64,000 bases of DNA from Rhodoferax koreense (GCF_001955695.1 NZ_CP019236.1:2418001-2482000), one strand, 5' to 3'; shown: positions 15,224 to 26,634, numbered from the stretch's first letter. Notes: generated from the letters alone by a model not told the origin. Made by a program: numbers and translations.

Positions 15224-16729
15224 TTACGCAGGGCCGGCCATCGCCACGCGGTTGCGGCCCGCGCGCTTGGCGGCATACAGTGCATCGTCCGCTTCCTTGA
15301 CGAATTGATCGATGCTGATCTCCTGCGCCAGGATGCGTGAGGCCACGCCGATGCTGACGGTATTCGACGTCTCGCCCGGGGCGCCGGCTGGATGCGCCTC
15401 GACGGCGGCGCGGATGCCCTCGGCCACCTGCATCGCACCCTGGGCATCGGTGTCCGGCAGCACTACCGCAAACTCTTCACCGCCATAACGTGCCGCCAGG
15501 TCGCAAGGGCGATGCAGCACGCCCTGGATGACGCGTGCAAGCCGCGACAGCACCAGATCGCCGCTGCGGTGACCATAACGGTCGTTGAACGCCTTGAAGT
15601 GATCGACGTCGATCATCAGCAGCGACAGCGGCGCCGTGTTGCGGGCCGAAAGCCGGCTCTGACTCTCCAGCACCTCGTCCAGATGGCGGCGGTTGGCCAG
15701 GCCGGTCAACCCGTCTGTCAATGACAGCGCCGTCAGCTTCCTTTCGTTGGCGCGCCGCTGCTGCAACTCGCGCAACATCAGCCAGACCACGCCGATCACA
15801 CCCAGGCACAAGGCCAGGGTCATGGCGCCGATCACCGTGGCGGCACGGCTCCATTGGGCATAGGCTTCGTCGGCCGACAGCGCCACGACGAGGATCAAGG
15901 GCAGGTCGCCCAGCCGCGCAAACGTATAGAACCGCCCCTGTCGGTCCAGGTTCGACTGTCCCAGGAAACTGCCTTCGCCCTCTCGCAGAATGCGCTGGAA
16001 ATTGGGGTACTGGCTGAAGTCCTGCCCCACCGGCACCGGCTCGCCGCTCGGGCCGCGGCGTGCCATCAGGATGCCGTCTGTGCGCAGGAGATTGATCGCC
16101 CCCTTGGCGCCGATCTGCAGCGGCGCGAACAGCTGGTCGAAATAGGCCACGCGCATGCCGCCGACGATGATGCCGTCGAAACGGCCCTTGGTATCGGACA
16201 CCCGGCGGCTGAAGGTGATGCGCCAGTCCTGGTCGTTCATGCGGCCCCTGATCGGGCGGCCGATCTGCAAGCCCAGGTCGGTGTCGTTCCGGTGTTTGAG
16301 AAAGTAGTCGCGATCCGCGAAGTTGCGCTGGCGCGGCACCGGATAGGCGGAGTCCGCGATCACGTCGCCCGTGGCGTTCAGGCGCAGCAGGCCGCCCATG
16401 AAGCGGGTCGTGGCCACGCGCGCGAATTTCAGGGCGTGCTCGGTCTCGGGCGGCAGGTCGGGCGCTCGCGGGATTTTTTCGGCGGCGATGACGCCCTGGA
16501 TCGCCAGGTCGTACAGCTCGGTGTTGCGGCGGATGTCCGCCTCGATCAGCTGGATCAGGTTGGAGGCCGACCGCTGGGCGGCCAGGGTGGCGTCGTCGCG
16601 CAGCGTGGACAGCAGCAGGCCGACGATGACCAGGATCGCCGCCACGCCCACCCCACCGCTGGCGATGAGCACTTTTTCCGCGGAGAAAAATCGGGTTGGA
16701 AACTTGTGCTGTAGGGTGTTCTTCTGCAT
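15224..16729 (-). CDS. Membrane diguanylate cyclase with periplasmic Cache sensor
   Basis: Synthesises cyclic di-GMP in response to a periplasmic signal; 501 residues. Transmembrane helix at about 20-42, double-Cache region about 45-290 (with FADRDYFLKHRNDTDLGLQIG typical of dCACHE_1), second helix about 298-318, GGDEF domain about 335-498. The active-site motif GGEEF is intact in RYGGEEFAVVLP, and LSLTDGLTGLANRRHLDE begins the domain. I saw no clear RxxD inhibitory site in the usual place. Single gene; 210 bp separate its start from the murI stop. Confidence 0.92.
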   Translation of the reverse strand: MQKNTLQHKFPTRFFSAEKVLIASGGVGVAAILVIVGLLLSTLRDDATLAAQRSASNLIQLIEADIRRNTELYDLAIQGVIAAEKIPRAPDLPPETEHALKFARVATTRFMGGLLRLNATGDVIADSAYPVPRQRNFADRDYFLKHRNDTDLGLQIGRPIRGRMNDQDWRITFSRRVSDTKGRFDGIIVGGMRVAYFDQLFAPLQIGAKGAINLLRTDGILMARRGPSGEPVPVGQDFSQYPNFQRILREGEGSFLGQSNLDRQGRFYTFARLGDLPLILVVALSADEAYAQWSRAATVIGAMTLALCLGVIGVVWLMLRELQQRRANERKLTALSLTDGLTGLANRRHLDEVLESQSRLSARNTAPLSLLMIDVDHFKAFNDRYGHRSGDLVLSRLARVIQGVLHRPCDLAARYGGEEFAVVLPDTDAQGAMQVAEGIRAAVEAHPAGAPGETSNTVSIGVASRILAQEISIDQFVKEADDALYAAKRAGRNRVAMAGPA

Positions 16730-16939
16730 GGCGGTCGGGTGTCCACACAGGGCGGAGCGGCGGCTTTCTTGCGCAGGATTTTAATGAGCGGTCCAGGGCG
16801 GCAGCCATTGCGCACGGCCCGTGCACCCCGGTCGGCCGCGATCCGCATGGTCGCTTCGGCGCCGTCGTGGTGGCCCGCTTCAAGGGCGACGCCGCTGCAT
16901 GGCCCACCGCGCCTGCGCGCCGACGCGGTCTGATGAGCC

Positions 16940-17737
16940 TCAGGTCGCTGCCACCTCACCGTCGATTCCGAGCCAGCGACGGGCGGCGGCGTGAAGCCGT
17001 GCCCCGTCGCCGGTGCTCAGCAGCACCAGCGCGCCGGCCTCGCGCGGCGGCTGGGCCAGCGCGCCGTGCGCCTGCAGCAGGTTGCGGGTCTGCCTGGCGA
17101 CGGGCGCACCGGTGTCGATCAGGTGCACCTCGTGGCCAAGCAGCTTCTCCAGGTGCGCGCGGGCGAAGGGATAGTGCGTGCAACCCAGCACCAGCGTGTC
17201 GATCTCGCCGGCCTGTGTGCCGAAGCGGCCCATCGCGGCGGCATGTTGCGTGCAGAGTTCGGCGGTCCGGCGCGGGTCATCCGTCTCGATCGCCTGCGCC
17301 AGGCCGTCGCAGGCCTGCAGCACGAATTCGGCCTCGCCGGCGAGCGAGTCCAGCAGGATCTGGAAACGGGTGCTGGCCAGCGTGCCGCGGGTGGCCATGA
17401 CGCCGATGCGTCGCGTGCGGCTCTGGCGGGCGGCCGGTTTCAGCGCCGGCTCCATGCCGACGATGGGCAGGTCCGGATGGGCGGCACGCAGCGCGTGGAT
17501 CGCCGCGGCCGTGGCGGTGTTGCAGGCCACCACCAGTGCCTTGATGCCGTGCTGCAGCCGCAGCCGGTTCGCCACCGACAGGGCTCGCTGCACCACGAAG
17601 GCTTCCGCACGTTCGCCATAGGGCGCGTGGGCGCTGTCGGCGAGGTAGACCATGTCTTCGCGCGGCAGTTCGTCGCGCAAGGCGCGCAGCACGCTCAGTC
17701 CGCCGATGCCGCTGTCGAAGATGCCAATGGGCTGCAT
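16940..17737 (-). CDS. murI: Glutamate racemase
   Basis: Makes D-glutamate for peptidoglycan; 265 residues, normal length. The two catalytic cysteines are Cys72 in VACNTATA and Cys186 in LGCTHYP. The N-terminal IGIFDSGIGGLSVLRAL is the family signature. It begins 27 bp after the class I fumarase gene in the same direction, so the two may be co-transcribed although unrelated in pathway. Confidence 0.95.
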   Translation of the reverse strand: MQPIGIFDSGIGGLSVLRALRDELPREDMVYLADSAHAPYGERAEAFVVQRALSVANRLRLQHGIKALVVACNTATAAAIHALRAAHPDLPIVGMEPALKPAARQSRTRRIGVMATRGTLASTRFQILLDSLAGEAEFVLQACDGLAQAIETDDPRRTAELCTQHAAAMGRFGTQAGEIDTLVLGCTHYPFARAHLEKLLGHEVHLIDTGAPVARQTRNLLQAHGALAQPPREAGALVLLSTGDGARLHAAARRWLGIDGEVAAT

Positions 17738-17764
17738 GACGGTGGCTCGGCGGTTTCGCCGGGT

Positions 17765-19318
17765 TCAGGCCGAGGCCAGCTCGATGCCCTTGAACTCGCC
17801 GGTGGCGATGCGCTGCTTCCATTCGGCCGGGCCGGTGTTGTGGGCGCTGGTGCCGCCCGCGTCCACCGCCACGGTGACCGGCATGTCCACCACGTCGAAC
17901 TCGTAGATGGCTTCCATGCCGAGGTCGGCGAAGCCCACCACCTTGGCCTTCTTGATGGCCTTGCTGACCAGGTAGGCGGCGCCGCCCACGGCCATCAGAT
18001 ACGCGCTCTTGTGCTTCTTGATGGCCTCGATGGCCACCGGGCCGCGCTCGGACTTGCCGATCATCGAGATCAGGCCGGTCTCGGCCAGCATCATCTCGGT
18101 GAAGCCGTCCATGCGGGTGGCGGTGGTCGGGCCGGCCGGGCCGACGGCCTCGTCCTTCACGGGGTCGACCGGTCCGACGTAGTAGATCACGCGGTTGGTG
18201 AAGTCCACCGGCAGCTTCTCGCCCTTGGCCAGCATGTCCTTGATGCGCTTGTGCGCGGCATCGCGGCCGGTGAGCATCTTGCCGTTCAGCAGCAGCGTGT
18301 CACCCGGCTTCCAGCTCGCCACCTCGGCCTTGGTCAGGCTGTCGAGGTCGACGCGCCGGCTCTTGTTGTAGTCGGGCGTCCAGTTCACGTTGGGCCACAG
18401 GTCCAGGCTCGGCGGGTCGAGGTAGACCGGGCCGGAGCCATCCATCACGAAGTGCGCGTGACGCGTGGCCGCGCAGTTCGGGATCATGGCCACAGGCTTG
18501 CTCGCGGCATGTGTGGGGTACATCTTGATCTTCACGTCGAGCACGGTGGTCAGGCCGCCCAGGCCCTGCGCGCCGATGCCCAGGGCATTGACCTTGTGGT
18601 ACAGCTCGAGCCGCATCTCTTCGACGCGGTCCAGCTTCTCGCCACGCGACGACTTGGCCTGTAGCTCGTACATGTCGAGGTCGTCCATCAGGCTTTCCTT
18701 GGCCAGCAGCACCGCCTTCTCGGCCGTGCCGCCGATGCCGATGCCGAGCATGCCCGGCGGGCACCAACCGGCGCCCATGGTGGGCACGGTCTTGAGCACC
18801 CAGTCGACCACGGAGTCGCCGGGGTTGAGCATGATCATCTTGCTCTTGTTCTCGCTGCCGCCGCCCTTGGCCGCCACGGTGATGTCCAGTTTGTCGCCGG
18901 GCACGATCTGCGTGAAGATCACCGCGGGCGTGTTGTCCTTGGTGTTCTTGCGGTCGAATTCGGGGTCGGCCACCACCGATGCACGCAGCGTGTTGTCCGG
19001 ATGGTTGTAGCCGCGGCGCACGCCTTCGTTGATCGTGTCTTCCAGGCCGGCGCTGAAGCCGTCGAAACGCACGTCCATGCCCACTTTCAGGAACACGTTG
19101 ACGATGCCGGTGTCCTGGCAGATCGGCCGTTGTCCGGTCGCGCTCATCTTGCTGTTGGTCAGGATCTGCGCGATCGCGTCCTTGGCCGCCGGGCTCTGCT
19201 CGCGCGCATAGGCACGGGCCAGGTGGGCGATGTAGTCGGTGGGATGGTAGTAGCTGATGTACTGCAGCGCCGCTGCGACCGATTCGATCAGATCTTCCTG
19301 CTTGATGTACGTGGTCAT
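17765..19318 (-). CDS. fumA: Class I (iron-sulfur) fumarate hydratase
   Basis: Interconverts fumarate and malate with an oxygen-sensitive [4Fe-4S] cluster; 517 residues, one-chain class I type. Family blocks are CQDTGIVNVFLKVG, GGGSENKSK, WCPPGMLGIGIGGTAEKA and the C-terminal VDAGGTSAHNTGPAEW. A class II fumarase (fumC) lies 6 kb away, so the organism keeps both the iron-dependent and the iron-independent enzyme. Precedes murI. Confidence 0.95.
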   Translation of the reverse strand: MTTYIKQEDLIESVAAALQYISYYHPTDYIAHLARAYAREQSPAAKDAIAQILTNSKMSATGQRPICQDTGIVNVFLKVGMDVRFDGFSAGLEDTINEGVRRGYNHPDNTLRASVVADPEFDRKNTKDNTPAVIFTQIVPGDKLDITVAAKGGGSENKSKMIMLNPGDSVVDWVLKTVPTMGAGWCPPGMLGIGIGGTAEKAVLLAKESLMDDLDMYELQAKSSRGEKLDRVEEMRLELYHKVNALGIGAQGLGGLTTVLDVKIKMYPTHAASKPVAMIPNCAATRHAHFVMDGSGPVYLDPPSLDLWPNVNWTPDYNKSRRVDLDSLTKAEVASWKPGDTLLLNGKMLTGRDAAHKRIKDMLAKGEKLPVDFTNRVIYYVGPVDPVKDEAVGPAGPTTATRMDGFTEMMLAETGLISMIGKSERGPVAIEAIKKHKSAYLMAVGGAAYLVSKAIKKAKVVGFADLGMEAIYEFDVVDMPVTVAVDAGGTSAHNTGPAEWKQRIATGEFKGIELASA

Positions 19319-19488
19319 GGTTCGTCGTGGAGTTTTGTGATGGAAAACCCCTAATTATCGCCGGGGCATGCCGCCTTCCGGCCAATTCGATTGCGGATGC
19401 GACCGTTCTTGTGTGCAGATGCGCATACGACACTGCATAATCGACTGAATCATTTTGTAACTAAGAATCAACAGGAGACGTTTCCGTC

Positions 19489-21027
19489 ATGTCATTTGCC
19501 AATCTGAAGGTCAGCACACGGCTGAGCGCGGGCTTCGGTTGCATGTTCCTGCTCATGGCGATGCTCATCGCGATCGGCCTGACCCGCCTGGCGAGCCTGG
19601 ACGACGCGCAGCGCGAAATCGTGGAGCAGAACTGGGCCAAGGCCGATGCGGCCAGTGCCATCGCCGGCGCCAGCCGGATGGCCTCCGAGCGGGTGATGGG
19701 CCAGTTGCTTGGCCCCGAGGCTTCGGCTGGCCCGGCCGGTCTGCCCACCGAACGCAGGGCGCTGGACGACGCCATGGGTCTGCTGTCGAGCGCGCCGATG
19801 TCCGAGCCCGAGAAGGCGCTGTACGGCCAGCTGAGGGCGGCGCATGCCGCGTATGACGCTTCGCTGACCAGGCTGGGGCAGCGCCTGTCGCAGGCCGACG
19901 GCCGCGATGCCGCGGCGAAGGCGATGCTCGCTGAAACCTTGCCCGCGCTGACCACGTTGCAGGGCCATGCGACGGCGTTTGCCAGCCTGGAAAAACGCCT
20001 CGCCGCAGACCGCATCCGGCTCGAGGAGGACCGCATCTCGGCCGCGCGTCTCGAGATGCTGGCCATCGGCGCTCTGGCGCTGCTGACCTGCGCGCTGTTC
20101 GTCTACGGCCTGGTGCGCAGCATCGTGCACCCGCTCGACGAGGCCATCTATATCGCCGAGACGGTGGCCGCCGGCGACCTGAGCCAGGACTTCGCCACCG
20201 AACGCGGCGGCGAATTCGGCCGGCTGCTGGCCGCGCTGGGCACCATGGAGGACACACTGACCGACGTGGTCGGCCGCATCAAGTCGTCGACCGACACCAT
20301 CACCGTCGCCTCGAAGGACATCGCCGCGGGCAACACGAACCTGTCGCAGCGCACCGAGGCGCAGGCGCACGCGCTGGAACAGACCGCCTCGAGCATGGAG
20401 CAACTCACCGCCACGGTGAAGCAGACGGCGGACCGCGCGCGCTCGGCCAGCGGGCTGGCGGTCAATGCCGCAGGCGTGGCCGAACGCGGCGGCGCGGTGG
20501 TGGGCGAGGTGGTGTCGACGATGACCGCCATCAGCGCCAGCTCCAGGCGCATCGTCGACATCATCGAAGTCATCGAAGGCATCGCCTTCCAGACCAACAT
20601 CCTGGCGCTGAACGCCGCGGTCGAAGCCGCGCGCGCCGGCGAGCAGGGCCGTGGCTTCGCCGTGGTCGCCGCCGAGGTCCGCAGCCTGGCCCAGCGCAGC
20701 GCGGATGCCGCGAAGGAGATCAAGGGCCTGATCGGCGATTCGGTTCAGCAGGTGGAAAGTGGCTCAACGCTGGTCGAGCAGGCCGGGCGCACCATGCACG
20801 ACATCGTGCATTCGGTGCAGGGCGTCAGCGCCATGCTCGGCGAGATTTCCGACGCGACCGCACAGCAGAGCCAGGGCATCGAACACGTGAACCAGGCCGT
20901 GGTGCAGATGGAATCGGCCACGCAGCAGAACGCGGCGCTGGTGGAGGAGGCGGCATCGGCGGCCACGGCGCTGGCGGTGCAGACGCAGGAGCTGCAGACG
21001 GTGGTGGACGGCTTCAAGCTCGATTGA
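19489..21027 (+). CDS. Methyl-accepting chemotaxis protein
   Basis: Chemoreceptor of 512 residues. Transmembrane helix about 13-33, four-helix-bundle periplasmic domain about 35-185 (4HB_MCP type), second helix about 188-210, HAMP about 211-265, then the cytoplasmic signalling domain with the hairpin tip [25 protein letters not shown]. It ends at DGFKLD without the NWETF-type CheR tether. RBS CAGGAGA is 10-12 bp before the ATG. A decayed paralogue lies directly downstream. The ligand cannot be predicted. Confidence 0.93.
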   Translation: MSFANLKVSTRLSAGFGCMFLLMAMLIAIGLTRLASLDDAQREIVEQNWAKADAASAIAGASRMASERVMGQLLGPEASAGPAGLPTERRALDDAMGLLSSAPMSEPEKALYGQLRAAHAAYDASLTRLGQRLSQADGRDAAAKAMLAETLPALTTLQGHATAFASLEKRLAADRIRLEEDRISAARLEMLAIGALALLTCALFVYGLVRSIVHPLDEAIYIAETVAAGDLSQDFATERGGEFGRLLAALGTMEDTLTDVVGRIKSSTDTITVASKDIAAGNTNLSQRTEAQAHALEQTASSMEQLTATVKQTADRARSASGLAVNAAGVAERGGAVVGEVVSTMTAISASSRRIVDIIEVIEGIAFQTNILALNAAVEAARAGEQGRGFAVVAAEVRSLAQRSADAAKEIKGLIGDSVQQVESGSTLVEQAGRTMHDIVHSVQGVSAMLGEISDATAQQSQGIEHVNQAVVQMESATQQNAALVEEAASAATALAVQTQELQTVVDGFKLD

Positions 21028-21159
21028 CCGCAGCCCCTCCATGGTGCCGGTTGCCTGTTTTCGCACGTGCCGAAGCAACGGCCGATCGATGGTGGTGCAT
21101 TGGCCATCCCGCATGGGTGGCCATCGGCACTGTCGTGAGGGGACGCCGATCTGATGAAC

Positions 21160-21221
21160 AAAGGCGTTCCCAAGTTTCCCCCGTTCGGACGGAGGCAGGC
21201 TGGGCACGCCTTTCTTGTTTT
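21160..21221 (+). terminator. Terminator-like hairpin after the chemoreceptor gene
   Basis: AAAGGCGTTCCC pairs with GGGCACGCCTTT with one mismatch, followed by a T-rich stretch. It separates the intact receptor from the pseudogene. Confidence 0.65.
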
Positions 21222-21273
21222 GTGACCCCATCGGCGCCAACCGATGTCTCGCCGGCCTACTTCTTGGAGCGTT

Positions 21274-22715
21274 ATGACCTTCTCTTTCACCAACATCCGC
21301 GTCGGCACCCGGTTGAGGCTGGCCTTTGGGCTGATTCTGCGGCTATTGGGCGGCATTGTGCTGGTTTCCATCAGCGACATGAGGAGGGCGGGCGCGAACA
21401 CCGACGACATCGTGAATCGGGCCTGGGTGCGGCCGAGGCGGCTGCGCCGATCAATGGCACGACGCGCGCCAATGCGCGCCGGACCATGGAACTCTTCTTC
21501 GTGACCACGCCGGAAGAAAGGAGCCGCATCCTGGGCGTCATCGACCAGAACAAGGCCACCATCACCGACGCGCTGAACGAACTCGATCGGCTGGTCGATT
21601 CCGACGCGGACAAGGCCGTGCTTGCGGAACTGAAGGCCGCGCGCGGCCGCTACGTAGCTTCGTTCACCCGCGTGGCGCAGCAGTTGGGTGAAGGACAGCG
21701 CGATACCGCCGCGCAGACGTTGAAGATGGAACCCCTGCCGGCCATCGACGGGCTGCAAGGCCATGTCGACGCCTTGAACGAGTCGCAGCGCCGGCAAGCC
21801 CGCGACCGTGGTGCCGCCGTTCAAAGCCAGATCTCGGAGGCCGTGCGCCGGGTGATCTGCCTCGGCCTGGTGTGTCTGGCTGCCGGCATCTTGCTTGCGT
21901 CGCGGACTCGCTTTCGATCGTTCGCCCGGTCTCCGCGGCAGTCGCTTCCGCGAACCTGATCGCAGAGGCCGACCTGAGCCAGGCGGTGGTGGCCGAAGGA
22001 CAGGACGAGGCCGGACAGATGCTGCGTTCGATGCATACCATGCAGCAGGGGTTGCGCGAACTGGTGCTGTCGGTCAGGGCCGGTGTCGGACCGGTGTCGC
22101 TGGCCTCGGCAGAGATCGCGACGGCCAACAACGACCTCAGCGCGCGCACCGAATCGCAAGCCAGCGCGCTGCAGCAGACCGCGGCCTCGATGGAAGAACT
22201 GGGTGGCACGGTGCAGCACAACGCCGACAGCGCACGAGAAGGCAATCTGCTCGCGACCGAGGCGTCGGCCATGGCAGCACGCGGCGGTGAAGTGGTGCAA
22301 CAGGTGGTTGCCACGATGCGCGAGATCGACGAGAGCTCCACACAGATTGCCGACATCATCGGTGTCATCGACGGCATCGCCTTCCAGACGAACATCCTCG
22401 CACTGAATGCTGCGGTGGAGGCAGCGTGAGCCGGCGAGCAGGGGCGTGGCCGTGCCGTCGTGGCCAGCGAAGTGCGCAGTCTGGCCCAGCGCAGCGCGGA
22501 GGCGGCGAAACAGATCCAGGCCTTGATCATGGAAAGCGTGCAGCGCGTGGAGCGTGGCGGCGCAAACCGCTGCGGCGGCCTCCAGCCTGAATGACCAGGC
22601 GCAGCAGTTGGTGGTGGCGGTGTCGCGCTTCCGGCTGGATGCCGCGGCCGACGTCGCCCCGGGCCATGCGCGCTCGTTGCCCCGGTCGCTCGCACGGTCT
22701 GCTAAAGGCGGCTGA
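21274..22715 (+). pseudogene. Decayed methyl-accepting chemotaxis protein
   Basis: Remnant of a second chemoreceptor, recognisable along its length in three frames. The N-terminal FTNIRVGTRLRLAFGLIL and first helix are in one frame up to about 21427. The 4HB domain (TMELFFVTTPEERSRILGVI) continues in another frame to about 21905. The HAMP/signalling part ([21 protein letters not shown]) is in a third. A TGA at 22427-22429 interrupts the tip just after ALNAAVEAA, with GRGRAVV replacing GRGFAVV. Near 22560 a deletion and frame change join to the C-terminal [16 protein letters not shown]. At least two frameshifts, one nonsense codon and one deletion make it non-functional. Confidence 0.88.
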
Positions 22716-22722
22716 CCCCTGG

Positions 22723-23454
22723 CTACAGGATCTTGCTCAGGAAGCGGCGCGTGCGTTCTTCCTTCGGGCTGTCGAACAGCGCGCTTGGCGTGCCCTGCTC
22801 GACCACCAGGCCTTCGTCCAGGAACAGCACGCGGTCGGCCACCTGCCGCGCGAAGCCCATCTCGTGGGTGACGACCACCATCGTCATGCCTTCCTCCGCC
22901 AGCGCCTGCATCACGGCTAGCACCTCTCCCACCATTTCCGGATCGAGCGCGGAAGTCGGCTCGTCGAACAGCATGATGCGCGGTTGCATGGCGAGCGCGC
23001 GGGCGATCGCCACGCGCTGCTGCTGGCCGCCGGAGAGCTGGTTGGGGTAGGCGTCGATCTTGTCGAGCAGGCCCACCTTCGACAGCAGTGCGCTGGCACG
23101 CGCGCGCGCCTCGGCGTCGCCGAGCTTGCGCACCTTGCTCGGCGCGAGGGTAATGTTCTCCAGCACGGTCTTGTGCGGAAACAGGTTGAAGCGCTGGAAC
23201 ACCATGCCGATTTCGGCGCGCAAGGCGTCGATGTCGGTCTTGGGATCAAGCACCGACACACCGTTGACCAGCACCGTGCCGCCGGATGCCTCTTCCAGCG
23301 CGTTCAGGCAGCGCAGGAAGGTGCTCTTGCCCGAGCCGGACGGACCGATCACGCACACCACTTCGGAGGCGTCGATCTCGCAGTCGATGCCGCGCAACAC
23401 CGGCGCGGCGCCGAACCGCTTGGTCAGGCCTTCAACGCGAATCACCACGGCCAT
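22723..23454 (-). CDS. Polar amino-acid ABC transporter ATP-binding protein
   Basis: Cytoplasmic ATPase of 243 residues in the GlnQ/HisP group. Walker [11 protein letters not shown]-loop [12 protein letters not shown], signature [15 protein letters not shown], Walker [15 protein letters not shown] and switch His in VVTHEMGFA are all intact. The gene overlaps the 3' end of the permease gene by 23 bp. It is the last gene of a binding protein-permease-ATPase operon, and its stop lies eight bases from the end of the chemoreceptor pseudogene. Confidence 0.93.
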   Translation of the reverse strand: MAVVIRVEGLTKRFGAAPVLRGIDCEIDASEVVCVIGPSGSGKSTFLRCLNALEEASGGTVLVNGVSVLDPKTDIDALRAEIGMVFQRFNLFPHKTVLENITLAPSKVRKLGDAEARARASALLSKVGLLDKIDAYPNQLSGGQQQRVAIARALAMQPRIMLFDEPTSALDPEMVGEVLAVMQALAEEGMTMVVVTHEMGFARQVADRVLFLDEGLVVEQGTPSALFDSPKEERTRRFLSKIL

Positions 23455-24199
23455 AACGGGTCTCCAGTTTTTTGATGCCGTAGGCCAGGCCCAGCGTCAG
23501 CATCCAGTACATCAGGGAAATGGTCAGGTACGGCTCCCAGTAACGCGAATAGGCGCCGGCCACGGTGCGCGCGGCATAGGCCAGCTCGGCCAGGCCGATG
23601 GCGGAGATCAGCGACGAGTCCTTCAGCAGGGAGATGGCGTTGTTGCCCAGCGGCGGCAGCATGCGGCGAAACGCCTGCGGCAGCACCACGTGGAACATGG
23701 TGCGGCGAAACGACATGCCCAGCGAGCGCGACGCCTCCACCTGGCCCTTGTCGATGGACTGGATGCCGGCGCGGAAGATCTCGGAGATGTAGGCGCCGGC
23801 GTTCAGGGTGAGCGCCACGATGCCCGAGACAAAGGCGCCGTAGTTCTGCTTGATGCTGCGCGCGGTATCGCCCGAGATCAGCAGGCCGTCCGCCGGGTTG
23901 ATGAACAGCGGCAGCACCGCGAAGTGGATCAGCAGGATCTGCACGAACAGCGGCGTGCCGCGGAAGAAGCTCACGTAGACCGTGGAAGGCCAGCGCAGCA
24001 GGTATTTGCAGAGCTGGCGTGCCGGTGCGTGGCGTGCCTCGGCCACCCGCGCCATGCCGATCGCCAGGCCCAGGCAGGTGCCCTGGACGATGCAGATCAA
24101 CGTGACCGCGATGGTCATCTGCAGGCCGCGCCAGAACAGCTCGGCGTATTCCGCAATGATGTCGGCGCGGAACCAGCCGAACCAGAGGATGGGTTCCAT
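23432..24199 (-). CDS. Polar amino-acid ABC transporter permease
   Basis: Inner-membrane subunit of 255 residues of the His/Glu/Gln/Arg family. Several membrane helices are visible, with the conserved [18 protein letters not shown] and the EAA loop [25 protein letters not shown]. The ATG at 24199 gives MEPILWFGW, preferred over upstream frames; it lies seven bases after the binding-protein stop. A single permease suggests a homodimer. Confidence 0.93.
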   Translation of the reverse strand: MEPILWFGWFRADIIAEYAELFWRGLQMTIAVTLICIVQGTCLGLAIGMARVAEARHAPARQLCKYLLRWPSTVYVSFFRGTPLFVQILLIHFAVLPLFINPADGLLISGDTARSIKQNYGAFVSGIVALTLNAGAYISEIFRAGIQSIDKGQVEASRSLGMSFRRTMFHVVLPQAFRRMLPPLGNNAISLLKDSSLISAIGLAELAYAARTVAGAYSRYWEPYLTISLMYWMLTLGLAYGIKKLETRYGRGDSR

Positions 24200-24206
24200 T
24201 GCGCCG

Positions 24207-24983
24207 TTATTGCGCCGGCAACACGGGCGCGTCGCCCTGGAACCACTTCTTGTAGATGGCGGCATAGCTGCCGTCGGCCTTGATGGCGGCCAGCCCGGCG
24301 TTCAGCTTGTCCAGCAGCGCCTTGTTGCCCTGCTTGACCACGATGCCGAAATATTCCTTGGGGAAGGCCGGGTCGTTCACCGTCTTCAACTGCTTGTGTT
24401 CCTGCACGCGGAAGGCGATCACGCCGTTGTCGCCGATGGCGGCATCCAGGCCGCTGTTGGCCAGTTCGGCAATCACCACCGGCGTGCTTTCGAAGCGGCG
24501 GATGTCGGGGTTCGTCTTGCCGAATTCGCGCGACGCGGTGTCGTCGCCGCTGCTGCCGGTGACCACGCCGATCTTCTTGCCGGCCAGGTCCTTCAGCGAC
24601 TTGGCGGTGCTGGTCTGCGGCACCGCGATCAGCTGGCGGGCCTCGAAGTAAGGCATGGTGAAGTCATAGGACTGCTTGCGCTTGTCGTTGATCGTCACGC
24701 CCGAGATGACCAGGTCCACGTCGCCGTTGTTCAGCGCCGCGAAGATGCCGGTGAAGGGCGTGTTGACGATCTTGATCGACAGGCCGGCCTTCTGCGCCAC
24801 GGCCTTGATGATGTCCACGTCGTAGCCGACGATCTCCTTGGTCGGGCTTTCGTAGGCGAACGGCCGGTAGGTGGCGCTGGAGCCGACGATCAGCTCCTTG
24901 TTCTGCGCCTGTGCACTGCCGGCGGTGCCGAGGGCGATGGCGACGAAGCCGAGCGAAGCGGCGATCCTGTGGATGAGTTGCAT
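24207..24983 (-). CDS. Polar amino-acid ABC transporter substrate-binding protein
   Basis: Periplasmic binding protein (SBP_bac_3) of 258 residues. The signal peptide ([25 protein letters not shown]) starts at the ATG at 24983. Ligand-site hallmarks are [21 protein letters not shown], the [20 protein letters not shown] block and GDNGVIAF. These fit basic or polar amino acids; which one cannot be read from sequence. First gene of the operon, diverging from fumC with a 178-bp shared upstream region. Confidence 0.92.
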   Translation of the reverse strand: MQLIHRIAASLGFVAIALGTAGSAQAQNKELIVGSSATYRPFAYESPTKEIVGYDVDIIKAVAQKAGLSIKIVNTPFTGIFAALNNGDVDLVISGVTINDKRKQSYDFTMPYFEARQLIAVPQTSTAKSLKDLAGKKIGVVTGSSGDDTASREFGKTNPDIRRFESTPVVIAELANSGLDAAIGDNGVIAFRVQEHKQLKTVNDPAFPKEYFGIVVKQGNKALLDKLNAGLAAIKADGSYAAIYKKWFQGDAPVLPAQ

Positions 24984-25161
24984 GGGAAGGGTCTCAGGTT
25001 GGATTGGAGTGGGCGTATTGTCGTATCCGACGGGCACGATTTCGGGTCAGCGGGCGCCGATTTCGCGCGGCGCGCCCGCAGCATGGGCTTTCCCGCGGTG
25101 CGGACCGGGCGAAGTTGAGAATTGCTATTATTTGCGGCTCACTCAGAAGCAGGCACATTCC

Positions 25162-26559
25162 ATGACCACCCGTACGAACACCCGCGTCGAGCGCGACACC
25201 TTCGGCCCGATCGAAGTCCCGGCCCACCAGCTGTGGGGCGCGCAGACGCAGCGCTCGCTGCAGAACTTCGACATCTCCGGCGAACGGCAGCCGCGCGAGA
25301 TCATCAAGGCGCTGGCCCAGGTGAAACGCGCTTCCGCCGTGGTCAACCGGGCGCTGGGCCTGCAGGATGCGAAGAAGACCCAGGCCATCGTCGACGCGGC
25401 CGACGAAGTCATCGCCGGCCAGCATCCGACCGAATTCCCCCTGGTGGTGTGGCAGACCGGCTCGGGCACGCAGAGCAACATGAACGTCAACGAGGTGCTG
25501 GCCAACCGCGCGAGTGAGTTGCTCGGCGGCGAACGCGGCGAAGGCCGGCTGGTGCATCCGAACGACGACGTCAACCGCAGCCAGTCGAGCAACGACGTGT
25601 TTCCCACCGCCATGCACGTCGCCGCGGTCGAGGCACTGACCAACCGGCTACTGCCGGCGATCGCCAAGCTGCGCGGCACGCTGGCGCAGAAGGCCAAAGA
25701 TTTCGACGGCATCGTGAAGATCGGCCGTACCCACCTGCAGGATGCCACGCCGCTCACGCTGGGCCAGGAATTCTCGGGCTACGTGGCCCAACTTGACCAC
25801 GGCGAAAAACATGTGCGCGCGGCCTTGCCGCATCTGTGCGAGCTGGCACTCGGCGGCACCGCCGTGGGCACCGGCCTGAACGCGCCCAAAGGGTATGCCG
25901 AACAGGCCGCGGCCGAACTCGCGCGCCTGACCGGCCTGCCTTTCGTCACCGCGCCGAACAAGTTCGAGGCCTTGGCCAGCTGCGATGCGCTGGTGCACGC
26001 CCACGGCGCCCTGAAGACGCTGGCCGCCAGCATGATGAAGATCGCCAACGACGTGCGCTGGCTCGCCAGCGGCCCGCGCAGCGGCATCGGCGAACTCAGC
26101 ATTCCCGAGAACGAGCCCGGCTCTTCGATCATGCCCGGCAAGGTCAACCCGACGCAGAGCGAGGCCGTCACCATGCTGGCCGCGCAGGTCTTCGGCAACG
26201 ACGTGGCCATCAACTTCGGCGGTGCCTCGGGCAATTTCGAGCTCAACGTGTTCCGCCCCATGGTGGCGCACAACTTCCTGCAGAGCGTGCGCCTGCTGGC
26301 CGACGGCATGGTGAGCTTCAACGACCACTGCGCCGTCGGCATCGAGCCCAACCGTGAGCGCATCACCGAACTGGTGGACCGCTCGCTGATGCTGGTGACG
26401 GCGCTCAACACCCACATCGGCTACGACAAGGCCGCATTCATTGCGAAGAAGGCGCACAAGGAAGGTAGCAGCCTGCGCGAGGCGGCCGTGGCCTCGGGAC
26501 ATGTGACGGGAGAGCAGTTCGACCAGTGGGTCGTGCCGGGCAACATGGTGGGCCAATGA
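25162..26559 (+). CDS. fumC: Class II fumarate hydratase
   Basis: Iron-independent homotetrameric fumarase, 465 residues. The signature [15 protein letters not shown] is intact, as are the substrate-site stretches [30 protein letters not shown] and [10 protein letters not shown]. The ATG at 25162 gives the normal N-terminus ([25 protein letters not shown]); the frame is open further upstream without homology. Complements the class I enzyme encoded in the same window. Confidence 0.96.
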   Translation: MTTRTNTRVERDTFGPIEVPAHQLWGAQTQRSLQNFDISGERQPREIIKALAQVKRASAVVNRALGLQDAKKTQAIVDAADEVIAGQHPTEFPLVVWQTGSGTQSNMNVNEVLANRASELLGGERGEGRLVHPNDDVNRSQSSNDVFPTAMHVAAVEALTNRLLPAIAKLRGTLAQKAKDFDGIVKIGRTHLQDATPLTLGQEFSGYVAQLDHGEKHVRAALPHLCELALGGTAVGTGLNAPKGYAEQAAAELARLTGLPFVTAPNKFEALASCDALVHAHGALKTLAASMMKIANDVRWLASGPRSGIGELSIPENEPGSSIMPGKVNPTQSEAVTMLAAQVFGNDVAINFGGASGNFELNVFRPMVAHNFLQSVRLLADGMVSFNDHCAVGIEPNRERITELVDRSLMLVTALNTHIGYDKAAFIAKKAHKEGSSLREAAVASGHVTGEQFDQWVVPGNMVGQ

Positions 26560-26634
26560 CCGCATTCATCGCCGTCCGCGCGGAGCGGGGAAGTGGCGAA
26601 GTGGAGAACGGCGAACCGCAGGTCGGCCGACGCC

